A DNA stretch of 46,091 bases. It comes from Rubrivivax sp. (lineage in GTDB: Bacteria > Pseudomonadota > Gammaproteobacteria > Burkholderiales > Burkholderiaceae_C). Of this stretch, positions 26,142-34,503 are shown piece by piece (the stretch's first letter is position 1; the number at the start of each line of letters is the position of its first letter). Under the pieces are notes generated by a model, which was not told the origin of the DNA, ran no database searches, and saw nothing but the letters and a program-made list of their open reading frames with translations. The position numbers were made by a program, and so were the translations under genes. Location of the stretch: positions 1 to 46,091 of the forward strand of contig JAEUPC010000123.1 of NCBI GenBank assembly GCA_016789865.1. Direction: 5' to 3'.

Positions 26142-27668
26142 TCAGAACCGCTCCAGATGCGGGAACGGCAGCAGGCCCTTCTTCACGTGCATCTTGCCGT
26201 ACTCGGCGCAGCGCGCGAGCGTGGGGATCACCTTGCCGGGGTTGAGCCCGCCGCCGGGGTCGAAGGCGTGCTTCAGGGCCAGCATCTGCTCGCGCTCGGC
26301 GGGGCTGAACTGCACGCACATGCTGGCCAGCTTCTCGATGCCCACGCCGTGCTCGCCGGTGACCGTGCCGCCCAGCGCCACGCTGGTTTCCAGGATGTCG
26401 GCGCCGAACAGCTCGGCGCGGTGCAGCTGGTCGGCGTCGTTGGCGTCGAACAGGATCAGCGGGTGCAGGTTGCCGTCGCCGGCGTGGAACACGTTGCAGC
26501 AGCGCAGCCCGTACTTGACTTCCATCTGGGCGATGGCCTGCAGGATGTCGGCCAGCCGCTTGCGCGGGATGGTCGAGTCCATGCACATGTAGTCGGGGCT
26601 GATGCGGCCGCTGGCCGGGAAGGCGTTCTTGCGCCCGCTCCAGAACTTCAGCCGCTGCGCTTCGTCCTTGCTCACTTCCAGGCGCGAGGCGCCGGCGCCG
26701 GCCAGCACCGCGAGCATGCGCTCGATCTCCTCGGCCACCTCTTCCGGCGTGCCGTCGCTCTCGCACAGCAGGATGGCCACGGCATCGAGGTCGTAGCCGG
26801 CGTGCACGAAGTCCTCCACCGCCGCGGTCATCGGCTTGTCCATCATCTCCAGGCCCGCCGGGATGATGCCCGCGGCGATGATGGCCGCCACCGCGTCGCC
26901 GGCCTTGCGAATGTCGTCGAAGCTGGCCATGATGCAGCGCGCCAGCTGCGGCTTCGGGGTCAGGCGCACGGTGACCTCGGTGATGACGGCGAGCATGCCC
27001 TCGCTGCCGACGATGAGAGGCAGCAGGTCCAGCCCGGCGGCGTCGAGCGCCTCGCTGCCGAACTCCACCGCTTCGCCCTCGGCCGTGTAGCCGCGCACGC
27101 GCAGCACGTTGTGCAGCGTGAGGCCGTACTTGAGGCAGTGCACGCCGCCGGCGTTCTCGGCCACGTTGCCGCCGATGGTGCAGGCGATCTGGCTCGAGGG
27201 GTCGGGCGCGTAGTACAGGCCGAAGGGGGCGGCGGCTTCGCTGATGGCGAGGTTGCGCACGCCGCACTGCACGGTGGCGGTGCGCGCCGCGCGGTCCAGC
27301 GCGACGATGCGGTTGAACTTGGCCAGCGACAGCGTCACGCCGTCGGCCAGCGGCAGCGCGCCGCCGGAAAGCCCCGTGCCGGCGCCGCGCGCCACCACCG
27401 GCACCTTCAGTGCGTGGCAGGCCTTCAGCACCGCGGCCACCTGCGCTTCGGTCTCGGGCAGCGCCACCAGCAGCGGCGGCTGGCGGTAGGCGGTGAGGCC
27501 GTCGCACTCGTAGGGCACCGTTTCCTCACGCCGCGCCAGCAGGGCGTGCGCGGGCAGCAGCGAGGCCAGCGCGGCGGCCACCTCGGCGCGCCGCGCGGAG
27601 AGGTGGCGCGACGGGGCATGCCCGGCGGCGTCGGCTCGGGTTCGTGCGGCGGTGTCGAAGGCGTTCAT
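26142..27668 (-). CDS. glcD: glycolate oxidase catalytic subunit GlcD
   Basis: FAD-linked glycolate/D-lactate oxidase subunit, 508 aa. The FAD PP-loop region reads PVVARGAGTGLSGGALPLAD, followed by VQCGVRN, PDPSSQIACTIGGNVAENAG and GLTLHNVLRV. The C-terminal cap includes CCNVFHAGDGNLHPLILFD and GGTVTGEHGVGIEKL with conserved His residues. The start at 27668 gives MNAFDTAARTRADAAG, the first plausible Met. It is the first gene of the glcD-glcE-methyltransferase-glcF series and begins 64 bp after the FIST gene stop. The presence of glcD, glcE and glcF indicates growth on, or salvage of, glycolate. Confidence 0.95.
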   Translation of the reverse strand: MNAFDTAARTRADAAGHAPSRHLSARRAEVAAALASLLPAHALLARREETVPYECDGLTAYRQPPLLVALPETEAQVAAVLKACHALKVPVVARGAGTGLSGGALPLADGVTLSLAKFNRIVALDRAARTATVQCGVRNLAISEAAAPFGLYYAPDPSSQIACTIGGNVAENAGGVHCLKYGLTLHNVLRVRGYTAEGEAVEFGSEALDAAGLDLLPLIVGSEGMLAVITEVTVRLTPKPQLARCIMASFDDIRKAGDAVAAIIAAGIIPAGLEMMDKPMTAAVEDFVHAGYDLDAVAILLCESDGTPEEVAEEIERMLAVLAGAGASRLEVSKDEAQRLKFWSGRKNAFPASGRISPDYMCMDSTIPRKRLADILQAIAQMEVKYGLRCCNVFHAGDGNLHPLILFDANDADQLHRAELFGADILETSVALGGTVTGEHGVGIEKLASMCVQFSPAEREQMLALKHAFDPGGGLNPGKVIPTLARCAEYGKMHVKKGLLPFPHLERF

Positions 27669-27732
27669 CGGGGTCGGCAGCAAGGGTGCCCTGCCAGGGC
27701 GTTGATCGGCATCGGCCGCCGCGCACGGGCCT

Positions 27733-29064
27733 TCACGGTTCGCAGAACACCGTGAGCACGCCGGTGTAGCCGTAGAGCTGGCGGCGCGCGATCTCGCCGG
27801 CAGCGAAGAAGCCCACCAGCGGCACGTCGCCCAGCGCATGGCGCACGATCTGCAGTTCGGCCGAAGGCGCACCGAAGTGTGCGCCACCGCGGCCCGAGCA
27901 GCTGACGTACACCGCCCCCAGCGCACCGCGGCTCTCGCCGGGGGCGGTGATGCCGCCACCGGCGGCGCCGGCGCCGGCCGCGGTACGCGCAGCCGGATGC
28001 AGCGCCTCGGCGCGGCTTTCGATCTCGTCGCGTACCTCGGTGCACATGCGCATCAGGTCGCGGCGCGCCGCGGCCGCGTCGCGCTGGCAGAAGCTCAGGC
28101 GCATGCCGGGATGCACCTGCTCGGCCACCGCGATGCCTTGCCGCCCGGGGTCGATGCCGATCAGGTGGCGCACACGCACCTCGTCGCCGAAGCTGCCCGG
28201 GCGCGCCACCGGACGCTCGCCCTGCCGGGGCGGCGACAGACCCACCAGCGTGCGCCGCAGTCGCGGCACGGCGTCGCGCAGCGCCCGCGGATGCACGCTC
28301 TCGCCACTGCCCTTGCGCACCAGGTGCAGGTCGGCCAGCAGCTGCGGCAACGCGGGCTGCCCATCCAGCGCCAGCACCACGGTGCCGTCGCTGGCGGTGA
28401 TGCGGCGCGCCGGCCCCAGCGGCGCGCAGCCCTGCGTCACGCGCGAGACCAGCGGCACACCTTCGCCGAAGGCCACCCCCGACAAACCACCCTGCAGCAC
28501 CGCGTCGGCCAGCTGTACGTGCCGCTTGCGTGAGGCCGACACGCCGCCGAACAGGTAGCCCGCTTCGGTGCGCCCGGCCAGCTCGGCCAGCAGTTCTGGC
28601 AAGTCGGGTGTGGCCGGGTCGGCATGCACGAGGGCGGCAGCTGCGCGCAGCGGGCCGGCGGGCCCGGCCACCGTGCCCCCCACGTCAGCTGTGCTGCCTG
28701 CGCCACGCAGGCCACGGGTGCCGCTGAATACCTGGAACTGCTCGCGCGGCAGCGCCATCAACATGACCACCAGCGCCGGCTCGTCGAAGTACTCGACACC
28801 GCCGGCACACACGCCGACGCCCACCGTGCCGACGAAGCTCACGCCCGGCCAGCGCTGGCGCAGCGCGGCCAGCAGCGCATCGGCAGCCGCTGCGTAGGCG
28901 TCGGTGAAGTACACGAGACCCAGAGTCGGCGCGGCGGCGCGCGGGCCGGCAGCCCCGCCCTCGTCGGCACGCGGCGCCGCCTGCGCATCGAGTTGCGCGG
29001 CCACCAGCGCGAACGCACCGGTCCACTCCGGGTGGGTAGCGTGGCCGACGATGAACGGGCTCAT
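27733..29064 (-). CDS. FIST-domain signal-sensing protein
   Basis: 443 aa stand-alone FIST protein (FIST_N followed by FIST_C), a presumed small-ligand sensor domain without an attached output domain. Blocks seen: PTLGLVYFTDAYA, FVGTVGVGVCAGGVEYFDEP, TEAGYLFGGVSASRKRHVQL, GLSGVAFGEGVPLVSRVTQG, ALDGQPALPQLLADL and SCSGRGGAHFGAPSAELQIV. The start codon context is a tandem ATGAGCCC duplication, so an out-of-frame three-codon frame (Met-Ser-Pro-stop) overlaps the true ATG. It lies between phaM (51 bp) and glcD (64 bp) on one strand, so co-transcription with the glycolate genes is possible. Confidence 0.88.
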   Translation of the reverse strand: MSPFIVGHATHPEWTGAFALVAAQLDAQAAPRADEGGAAGPRAAAPTLGLVYFTDAYAAAADALLAALRQRWPGVSFVGTVGVGVCAGGVEYFDEPALVVMLMALPREQFQVFSGTRGLRGAGSTADVGGTVAGPAGPLRAAAALVHADPATPDLPELLAELAGRTEAGYLFGGVSASRKRHVQLADAVLQGGLSGVAFGEGVPLVSRVTQGCAPLGPARRITASDGTVVLALDGQPALPQLLADLHLVRKGSGESVHPRALRDAVPRLRRTLVGLSPPRQGERPVARPGSFGDEVRVRHLIGIDPGRQGIAVAEQVHPGMRLSFCQRDAAAARRDLMRMCTEVRDEIESRAEALHPAARTAAGAGAAGGGITAPGESRGALGAVYVSCSGRGGAHFGAPSAELQIVRHALGDVPLVGFFAAGEIARRQLYGYTGVLTVFCEP

Positions 29065-29115
29065 GGGCTCATGGTCCGCGGAGGGTGCGCCTGGAACGGC
29101 TGCTTTGCGCGCAGC

Positions 29116-29937
29116 TCAGGCTTTGCGCCGGCGGGGCGCCGCAAAGGCACCCGCAGCAGGGGCAGCGGCGGCCCTGGCCGTTTTGGCCGCTTTGGCCGCT
29201 TTGGCCGGCGGCCGGGTCGCGGTCGTGGCGCGGGCCGTTCCGGCCGACCCAACCGCACCAACCGCGCCAGGGGCCTGAGCGGCCGTGGCCTTCGCCATGG
29301 CGCCCACGGTCTGCCCCGACATCGCCATGGCACGCTCGATGCTGCTGTTGGCGGTTTCCAGGCCCTGCTTCATCGCCGTGCCGGCCAGTTGGCGCGCAAC
29401 CTGCGCATTGCCGTCACTCAGCGCCTGGGTGGCCAGTTCGGTGAACTGCTTGGTCAAGGCGCCCCACCACTGCAGCGGGTCCACCGCCGCGGCGGGCGCG
29501 GCCGGCGTGTCGATGGCCTTGGCGGCCTGGGTCGGTTTGGCGAAGGCCGCCTTGGCGTCGCCTGCAGCGCTCGCCGCTGGAGGGGGCTTTGCCTCCTTGG
29601 CGGGGGCAGCGCCCGAACGAGCCGCGGTGGCGGCGCGCTGGCCGGTCCACAGCGACTGCGTGAGGTCGGCCATCGGCAGGTTCATGCCCTTCAGGGTGGC
29701 CAGCGTCATGCGCTGCACCTCCAGCGCCTGGATGGTGGTGCCGATCAGCTTGCCGTTCTGTTCGAGCCAGAACTGCACCGTGCGCAACTCGTCGATGCGG
29801 CGCTGCAGTTCCTCGGGGTCCAGCGTCGGCGCAATCCACTGGCCGATGCCGGGCATGGCCGTGCCGCCGGACTTCATCAGGCCTTGCAGGAAGTCGAAGC
29901 CCGGCACGAGCCGGGTGAAGTCGTTCGCGCTCGTCAT
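29116..29937 (-). CDS. phaM: PhaM-type polyhydroxyalkanoate granule regulatory protein
   Basis: 273 aa. PhaM activates PHB synthase PhaC and links granules to the nucleoid (family knowledge). The N-terminal block is strongly diagnostic: GFDFLQGLMKSGG, PGIGQWIAPTLDPEELQRRI, LRTVQFWLEQN, TIQALEVQRMTLATLKGMN. The C-terminus is a Lys/Ala-rich tail (AKAAKAAKTARAAAA, ending RRRKA) like the DNA-binding tail of PhaM; part of it is coded by 9-bp repeats at 29176-29202. The start at 29937 is placed at MTSANDFTRL. It indicates that the organism stores polyhydroxybutyrate. Confidence 0.92.
   Translation of the reverse strand: MTSANDFTRLVPGFDFLQGLMKSGGTAMPGIGQWIAPTLDPEELQRRIDELRTVQFWLEQNGKLIGTTIQALEVQRMTLATLKGMNLPMADLTQSLWTGQRAATAARSGAAPAKEAKPPPAASAAGDAKAAFAKPTQAAKAIDTPAAPAAAVDPLQWWGALTKQFTELATQALSDGNAQVARQLAGTAMKQGLETANSSIERAMAMSGQTVGAMAKATAAQAPGAVGAVGSAGTARATTATRPPAKAAKAAKTARAAAAPAAGAFAAPRRRKA
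29176..29211. repeat. 9-bp repeats (GGCCGCTTT) coding the PhaM Lys-Ala tail
   Basis: GGCCGTTTT, GGCCGCTTT, GGCCGCTTT and a degenerate GGCCGGCGG unit follow each other. On the minus strand they code Ala-Lys-Ala steps of the basic tail. Confidence 0.85.
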
Positions 29938-30071
29938 CGGGCCTGAACTCCTCTTCCTTGGGGGCAAGGGCGGCGCCGCGGCCACCCTCTGGCGAGCTGC
30001 GCCCGCCGGGCCATTGTGCGGGCAGCGCGGCGCGAAGGCCATCTGGCGAACCGCCCCCAGGCAGGCGGCCA

Positions 30072-30091
30072 AACCCGCAGACCGGCGGGTT
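30072..30091 (-). terminator. hairpin just after the TraB/GumN stop
   Basis: AACCCGC (30072-30078) pairs with GCGGGTT (30085-30091). On the minus strand it follows the TGA at 30091-30093 directly and ends in TTT before TGG. The stem is short but well placed for termination between the TraB/GumN and phaM genes. Confidence 0.45.
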
Positions 30092-31470
30092 CAGCGCGGC
30101 GGCCCCGCGGCCGATGCGGCGGCCGATGCGGCGGCCGATGTGGTTGCAGATGCCGTTGCAGATGCCGTCGCCGCCGGCACGCCGGGCTCCTGCACCCGGT
30201 CGATCGCCGTGGCGGCAGAACGGGCCGGGTCGGCCGCGAAGTTCACCCGTTCGACCTTGAAACCGCGTTCGGCCAGCAGCCGCGGCAGCGCGGCCGGGCC
30301 GGTCATGTGCAGGGCGCCGATGGCGGCGAACACCCGGCGGCCCTGGCCGTGCAGCCGGGCAATGCGATCGGCCAGCGGCGCGTTGCGCTCGTCGTTCAGG
30401 CGCCGCAGGAATGCGCGTTCCTCGTCGGTGCCGGCGCACTCGCACCACTGCTCGTAGCGCTCGAGCGTGGCCAGGTCGCCGCTTTCCCAGGCCCGCACGA
30501 GACGTTCCAGCACGCGGCGGCTGGCCAGGTTCTCCAGCTGGTCGAGGGCCTGCTCGATCACGGCCACGGCCTCGGCCGCATCGGCAGGCACCAGCACCTG
30601 CTTTTGCAGCTCGACCGACTCCAGCGACACCACCTTCATGCGCCGGGCCTTGGCGCGCTGGGCGAGCAGCATCTCCAGCGAGTGGTTGGGGTCCAGGCCG
30701 AGCCAGCGGGCGTCCAGCACGGTGAGCGTGGTGGCCTGCAGCACCGGGTGCAGCCCGGCCAGCGCCAGCAGCGGCAGGCAGGCGCGCTGGGTGGCCGCCA
30801 GCAGCCGCTGGTTCAGCGCCTCGGGCAGCCGCGGCGCGGGCGTCGTGTCGGCCAACGCGGCCAGCACGGCGGGGTCGGTGGGGTCGATCTCCAGAGCCAG
30901 CGTGTCGCTGGCGCGCAGCGCGGCGGCGGTGAGCGGCCCCAGCGCCTGCCACCCCGGCTTGCCCACGTGCACGGTGCCGAACAGGTGAGAGACGCGGCCG
31001 CCCCGCGTCAGACGCCAAAGCACGCCGCGGTCCTCGCCGCGCGCCGGTACCTGCAAGTCCAGTGCCGGCGGGCAGGTGGGTGTGGGCGGCCGGGCCGCCG
31101 CAGATGCCGCTGGCGGCGTGGCCGGCGCCGGTGCCGGTGCCGGCGGAGGCGCCGCCGGGGTCACCGCCGGGGTTGACGGGGAGCCCGCCGCGCTGGCGGG
31201 CAGCACGGGGCCTGGTGCCGACGCGGGCGAAACGGCTGGAGCCGCCGATGGGGCCGAGGCCGCCGCCGCGGGCGCCGAGGCCGCCTGAGCACCCGACTCG
31301 GCTGCCGCGGCCGATGCCGGTGCCGACGCCGGCGCTGCCGGGGGTGCGGATGCGGCAGCGGCGGGCGCCACCGCCGGCTGCACTGGATTGGTTTGCGCCT
31401 CAGTCCGGGGACTGCCCAGGGCCAGCGCACTGGCGGCGAATGCCGCGGCCAGCAAGTGGCCTGCGTTCAC
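30091..31470 (-). CDS. TraB/GumN-family protein, secreted
   Basis: 459 aa from the GTG at 31470 (AGGG ahead). A signal peptide (MNAGHLLAAAFAASALALGS) is followed by a long Ala/Pro/Ser-rich linker of about 120 residues. The TraB/GumN domain then shows HLFGTVHVGKPGW and, near the end, AAIGALHMTGPAALPRLL: two GxxH motifs as in TIKI/TraB-type metalloprotease-like proteins. ASDTLALEIDPTD and LPEALNQRLLAA also fit. The C-terminal tail (ATASATASATTS...) is coded by 12-bp repeats. The function of bacterial members is not settled. It lies 73 bp after the FAH-family gene on the same strand. Confidence 0.86.
   Translation of the reverse strand: MNAGHLLAAAFAASALALGSPRTEAQTNPVQPAVAPAAAASAPPAAPASAPASAAAAESGAQAASAPAAAASAPSAAPAVSPASAPGPVLPASAAGSPSTPAVTPAAPPPAPAPAPATPPAASAAARPPTPTCPPALDLQVPARGEDRGVLWRLTRGGRVSHLFGTVHVGKPGWQALGPLTAAALRASDTLALEIDPTDPAVLAALADTTPAPRLPEALNQRLLAATQRACLPLLALAGLHPVLQATTLTVLDARWLGLDPNHSLEMLLAQRAKARRMKVVSLESVELQKQVLVPADAAEAVAVIEQALDQLENLASRRVLERLVRAWESGDLATLERYEQWCECAGTDEERAFLRRLNDERNAPLADRIARLHGQGRRVFAAIGALHMTGPAALPRLLAERGFKVERVNFAADPARSAATAIDRVQEPGVPAATASATASATTSAAASAAASAAGPPR
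30107..30166. repeat. five 12-bp tandem units at the TraB/GumN 3' end
   Basis: Units GCGGCCGATGCG, GCGGCCGATGCG, GCGGCCGATGTG, GTTGCAGATGCC and GTTGCAGATGCC. In frame on the minus strand, they code an Ala/Ser/Thr tetrapeptide repeat ending a few residues before the stop. Confidence 0.88.
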
Positions 31471-31543
31471 CAAAGCCCTGTTTCGCGCCCTGCACTGCGA
31501 GATGAACGCTCGGCGGCCACCCGCGGCACCCGTTGGCTGCGGC

Positions 31544-32557
31544 TCAGCCACCGGTGTCCCCGGCTGCAGCCCCGGTGCCCGCGACGCGCACCCGCTGCTC
31601 GATGGCACCGAACACCGACGCACCCAGGCCGTCGACGACCTCGATACGCACCACGTCGCCATCGCGCAGCCAGCCGCTGGTGGCCTGGCCCCCATGCAGC
31701 ATCTCGAGCGCACGCCGCTCGGCCAGGCACGACACGCCTTGCGCCTCGTCGTCGTGGCTGACGGTGCCTGCGCCGACGATCGCGCCGGCGCGCACGTTGC
31801 GCGTGCGTGCCAGATGCGACAGCAGCTGGCCGAAGTGGAAGTGCATGCCTGCGGCGGCCTCCACCTGGCCCAGGCGTGCGCCGTTGACGTGGGTAGTCAC
31901 CGGCAGGCGCACGCGCCCGCCGCGCCACGCCGGCCCCAGCTCGTCGGGCGTCACGGCCACCGGCGCAAAGGCGGTGGCCGGCTTGCTCTGCAGGAAGCCG
32001 AAGCCGCTGCCCACCTCGGCCGGCACGAGCGTGCGCAGGCTCCAGTCGTTGGCCAGCAGCACGAGGCGCACGCCTTCGAGCGCCGCGTCGGGCGGTGTGC
32101 CCATCGGCAGGTCGCCGGTCGCCACCGCGAGCTCGGCCTCGAGGTCGATGGCGAAGGCCTCGTCGGCGAACACCGCGTCATCGAAAGGGCCGAGGAAGTC
32201 GTCGCTGCCGCCCTGGTACATCAGCGGCACCTCCAGCAGCGTGGCCGGCACCTCGGCGCCGCGGGCGTGCAGCACCCGCCTCACGTGGCTCGGGTACGCC
32301 GAGCCGTCGGCCCACTGGTAGGCGCGCGGCAGCGGCGCCATGCAGGCACGCGGGTCGAAGGCGAAGGCGTGGCGCGCCTTGCCGCCGTTCAGTGTGGCGT
32401 ACAGGTCCTCCAGCTGCGGGCTGACGAAATTCCAGTCGTCCAGCACCTGCTGCAGTCGGGTGGCGATGCCGGTGGCGAAGTGCGCGCTGGCCAGGTCGCG
32501 CGACACCACCGCGAGCTGACCGTCGCGCGAACCGTCCTTCAGGGTGGCCAGTTTCAT
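31544..32557 (-). CDS. fumarylacetoacetate hydrolase (FAH) family protein
   Basis: 337 aa. Members hydrolyse or decarboxylate acylpyruvates and related intermediates of aromatic catabolism. The N-terminus MKLATLKDGSRDGQLAVVSR is typical of the group. The metal site is seen as AIDLEAELAVATGDLP with the paired Glu, and LLANDWSLR with the Asp. FGFLQSKPATAFAPVAVTPDEL and VGAGTVSHDDE are also conserved. No other aromatic-degradation gene is in the window, so the exact substrate is open. It diverges from the DUF3108 gene with 49 bp between start codons. Confidence 0.9.
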   Translation of the reverse strand: MKLATLKDGSRDGQLAVVSRDLASAHFATGIATRLQQVLDDWNFVSPQLEDLYATLNGGKARHAFAFDPRACMAPLPRAYQWADGSAYPSHVRRVLHARGAEVPATLLEVPLMYQGGSDDFLGPFDDAVFADEAFAIDLEAELAVATGDLPMGTPPDAALEGVRLVLLANDWSLRTLVPAEVGSGFGFLQSKPATAFAPVAVTPDELGPAWRGGRVRLPVTTHVNGARLGQVEAAAGMHFHFGQLLSHLARTRNVRAGAIVGAGTVSHDDEAQGVSCLAERRALEMLHGGQATSGWLRDGDVVRIEVVDGLGASVFGAIEQRVRVAGTGAAAGDTGG

Positions 32558-32606
32558 CTTCTTGTGGGGGAGGGGCGGCAGCGGCGGCCGGTGGCACTAT
32601 TGTGCG

Positions 32607-33923
32607 GTGGGCTCCTCGAACATCGCTGCCGGCGCGGCCGCGTCGCCGCTGGCACCGTCCCCCCTGGGCGAAGGAGGCGCGGGGAGGCCGCCCGGCGGCC
32701 ATCGGCGCGGCCATCGCCGCGCATGGCTGCTGGCGCTCGCGGCAGCGCTGGCCGGCCATGTCGTGGGGATCGGGCTGTGGGGCGCGCCGCCGGTGGCGCC
32801 GGGGTCAGCCGCCATGACGGACGCGACGCCGGTGCGCTTCGCGCCTGCGATGAGCGTGCGACAGGTTGCCCGGCCCGCAGCGCTGGAGCCGGTGGCCAAG
32901 CCGCGCGGCGACCCTGCGCGCACCTCGGACGACGCGCCGCCCCCGGTCAGCGGCCGCAGCCCAGACTCGCTGCCCACGCCCTCTCGCGAGCGCACTGTCG
33001 CTCAGCCACCGCGCCCGGCCCCTCGGCCGCCGCCGCCCGCGCAGGCGGAGCAATCAACCGCCCTCGCGCCGGACCTGAGCGCGGGTGCGCCCGAACGCGC
33101 TTCGCCCGCTGAAGCGACGGCAGCGCTGGCGCCGCCCTCGACGCCGCTGCCCACGTACCGCACCGCGGCGCCGCCGTCGGTCGATCTCGACTACGAGGTG
33201 TTGCGCGGCGGCGTGCACGGCCGCGCGCGGCTCGAGTGGCGCAGCGAAGGCGGTGGCAATGCGGCATCGGCCCCATCGACCGGGTCCGCGCGCCGGTACA
33301 CGCTGGCACTGCGCGGACTGCCGGCCGTGACCGGGGGCGAGCGCGAGCCGCTGGCCGGCCCGGCAGCGTTGGTGCCGGCGGTCGGATCGGGCCGATCCGA
33401 CCGATCGGCCCTCGCGCCGCACTGGACCAGCCAGGGCAGCTTCGATGCCGACGGCGTCGCGCCGGAGCGATTTGCCGTCGTACGACGGGGCAAGGAGCGC
33501 CACGCGGCCAACTTCCGCCGCGACGCGGGGCAGATCAGCTTCTCCGGCCCCGCGACCACCTGGCCGCTGGCCGCCGGCGCGCAGGACCGCCTGAGCTGGA
33601 TGGTGCAGCTGGCGGCCATTCTGGAAGCCGACCCGGCGCTGGCCGATGATCCCTCGGCCCGCATCTCCATGTTGGTGGTGGGTGCGCATGGCGACGCCGA
33701 CGTGTGGACCCTCGTCGCGCAAGGCCGCGAAGCACTGCCCGGCGCCCACGGCGAGAACATCGATGCCCGGCGGTTCCGGCGCGAGGCCCGGCACGCGCAC
33801 GACACCGACGTCGAGGTGTGGGTGGCTCGCGAGCTGCACCACCTGCCCGTGCGGCTGCTGCTGGTGCGTCGGCAAGGTGGCGAGTCCACCGAATTCCGGT
33901 GGCGCGCGTTGCAGCCGCCGTGA
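32607..33923 (+). CDS. DUF3108 domain protein with TonB-like N-terminus
   Basis: About 438 aa from a GTG at 32607; the start is uncertain because the frame is open further upstream into the divergent FAH gene. A basic segment and one membrane helix (RAWLLALAAALAGHVVGIGL) are followed by about 110 residues rich in Pro/Ala, then the DUF3108 domain: VDLDYEVLRGGVHGRARLEW, RYTLALRG, GAQDRLSWMVQLAAIL, VARELHHLPVRLLLVRR. Helix plus Pro-rich spacer plus periplasmic beta domain resembles TonB layout, but no TonB C-terminal motif is seen. Function unknown. The DUF3567 gene follows after 135 bp. Confidence 0.82.
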   Translation: MGSSNIAAGAAASPLAPSPLGEGGAGRPPGGHRRGHRRAWLLALAAALAGHVVGIGLWGAPPVAPGSAAMTDATPVRFAPAMSVRQVARPAALEPVAKPRGDPARTSDDAPPPVSGRSPDSLPTPSRERTVAQPPRPAPRPPPPAQAEQSTALAPDLSAGAPERASPAEATAALAPPSTPLPTYRTAAPPSVDLDYEVLRGGVHGRARLEWRSEGGGNAASAPSTGSARRYTLALRGLPAVTGGEREPLAGPAALVPAVGSGRSDRSALAPHWTSQGSFDADGVAPERFAVVRRGKERHAANFRRDAGQISFSGPATTWPLAAGAQDRLSWMVQLAAILEADPALADDPSARISMLVVGAHGDADVWTLVAQGREALPGAHGENIDARRFRREARHAHDTDVEVWVARELHHLPVRLLLVRRQGGESTEFRWRALQPP

Positions 33924-34058
33924 CCTGCCCCTTGCATCCGATCGAGGCCTCGTCGGGCCCTCGGTGCCCTGTGGCCGTTCCTCTGGAGCCGACCCTTGAA
34001 AACCGACTGCTGCCACCCATCTGCAGCCCATTCGCCCGATCAGGACTGCAGCCAGGCC

Positions 34059-34319
34059 ATGGAACTGCTTTACCACTCCGACAGCTTCGTCGTCGTGCGC
34101 TTCGACGTGCCGGCCGAGCAGCCGGGTGGCCTGGGCCGCGGCGGCTACGAGATCGTGGACAAGTTCGCGCGCAAGGAGATCTTCCTGGAGGGTCTGCTCG
34201 CCGAGAGCTTCAAGGCCGGCGTCGAGCACCTGGCCGAACACAGCCCGAGCGTCGAGGAGCTGGACGCCTACATCGCGCGCTTCAGCGCGCTGGCGCAGCA
34301 GCCGGTCGCGATGCACTGA
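34059..34319 (+). CDS. DUF3567 family small protein
   Basis: 86 aa. It begins MELLYHSDSFVVVRFDVPAE and continues GGYEIVDKFARKEIFLEG and ALAQQPVAMH, the conserved pattern of a small protein found across Burkholderiales (DUF3567). The frame is open from 33996, but the conserved sequence starts at 34059. No signal peptide or membrane helix, so cytosolic. Function unknown. The double-AAA ATPase follows after 184 bp on the same strand; any functional link is inference from position only. Confidence 0.88.
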   Translation: MELLYHSDSFVVVRFDVPAEQPGGLGRGGYEIVDKFARKEIFLEGLLAESFKAGVEHLAEHSPSVEELDAYIARFSALAQQPVAMH

Positions 34320-34503
34320 CTGACACGGGATGAGGGGCCGCGGCACCGCCGCGCCCGAAGTCGAACGTGCGGGCTGCGCCGCCGGCGCCGGCCGCCGATG
34401 GCAAAAACAGACACTTGTGCCCGCACGCGGCCTGCGACAACATCGTCCGCGCCGCACTTCCTTCATTGAGTTCCCAGCCAACGGCATCGAGCGGAGGGCA
34501 CGC

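Noticed and set aside
24901-27507. Apparent 868-codon protein joining glcE to upstream sequence
   Set aside because: The upstream half is glcD read in the wrong frame; real GlcE sequence begins at the Met at 26139, 2 bp after the glcD stop.
26157-27755. 532-codon plus-strand frame opposite glcD (a similar one lies opposite purB at 20475-21941)
   Set aside because: Composition of an antisense shadow; the minus-strand genes carry all conserved motifs.
34330-34503. Upstream extension of the AAA ATPase to 34330
   Set aside because: The added 58 residues are low-complexity and lack a Shine-Dalgarno sequence, while 34504 has GGAGGG at ideal spacing.
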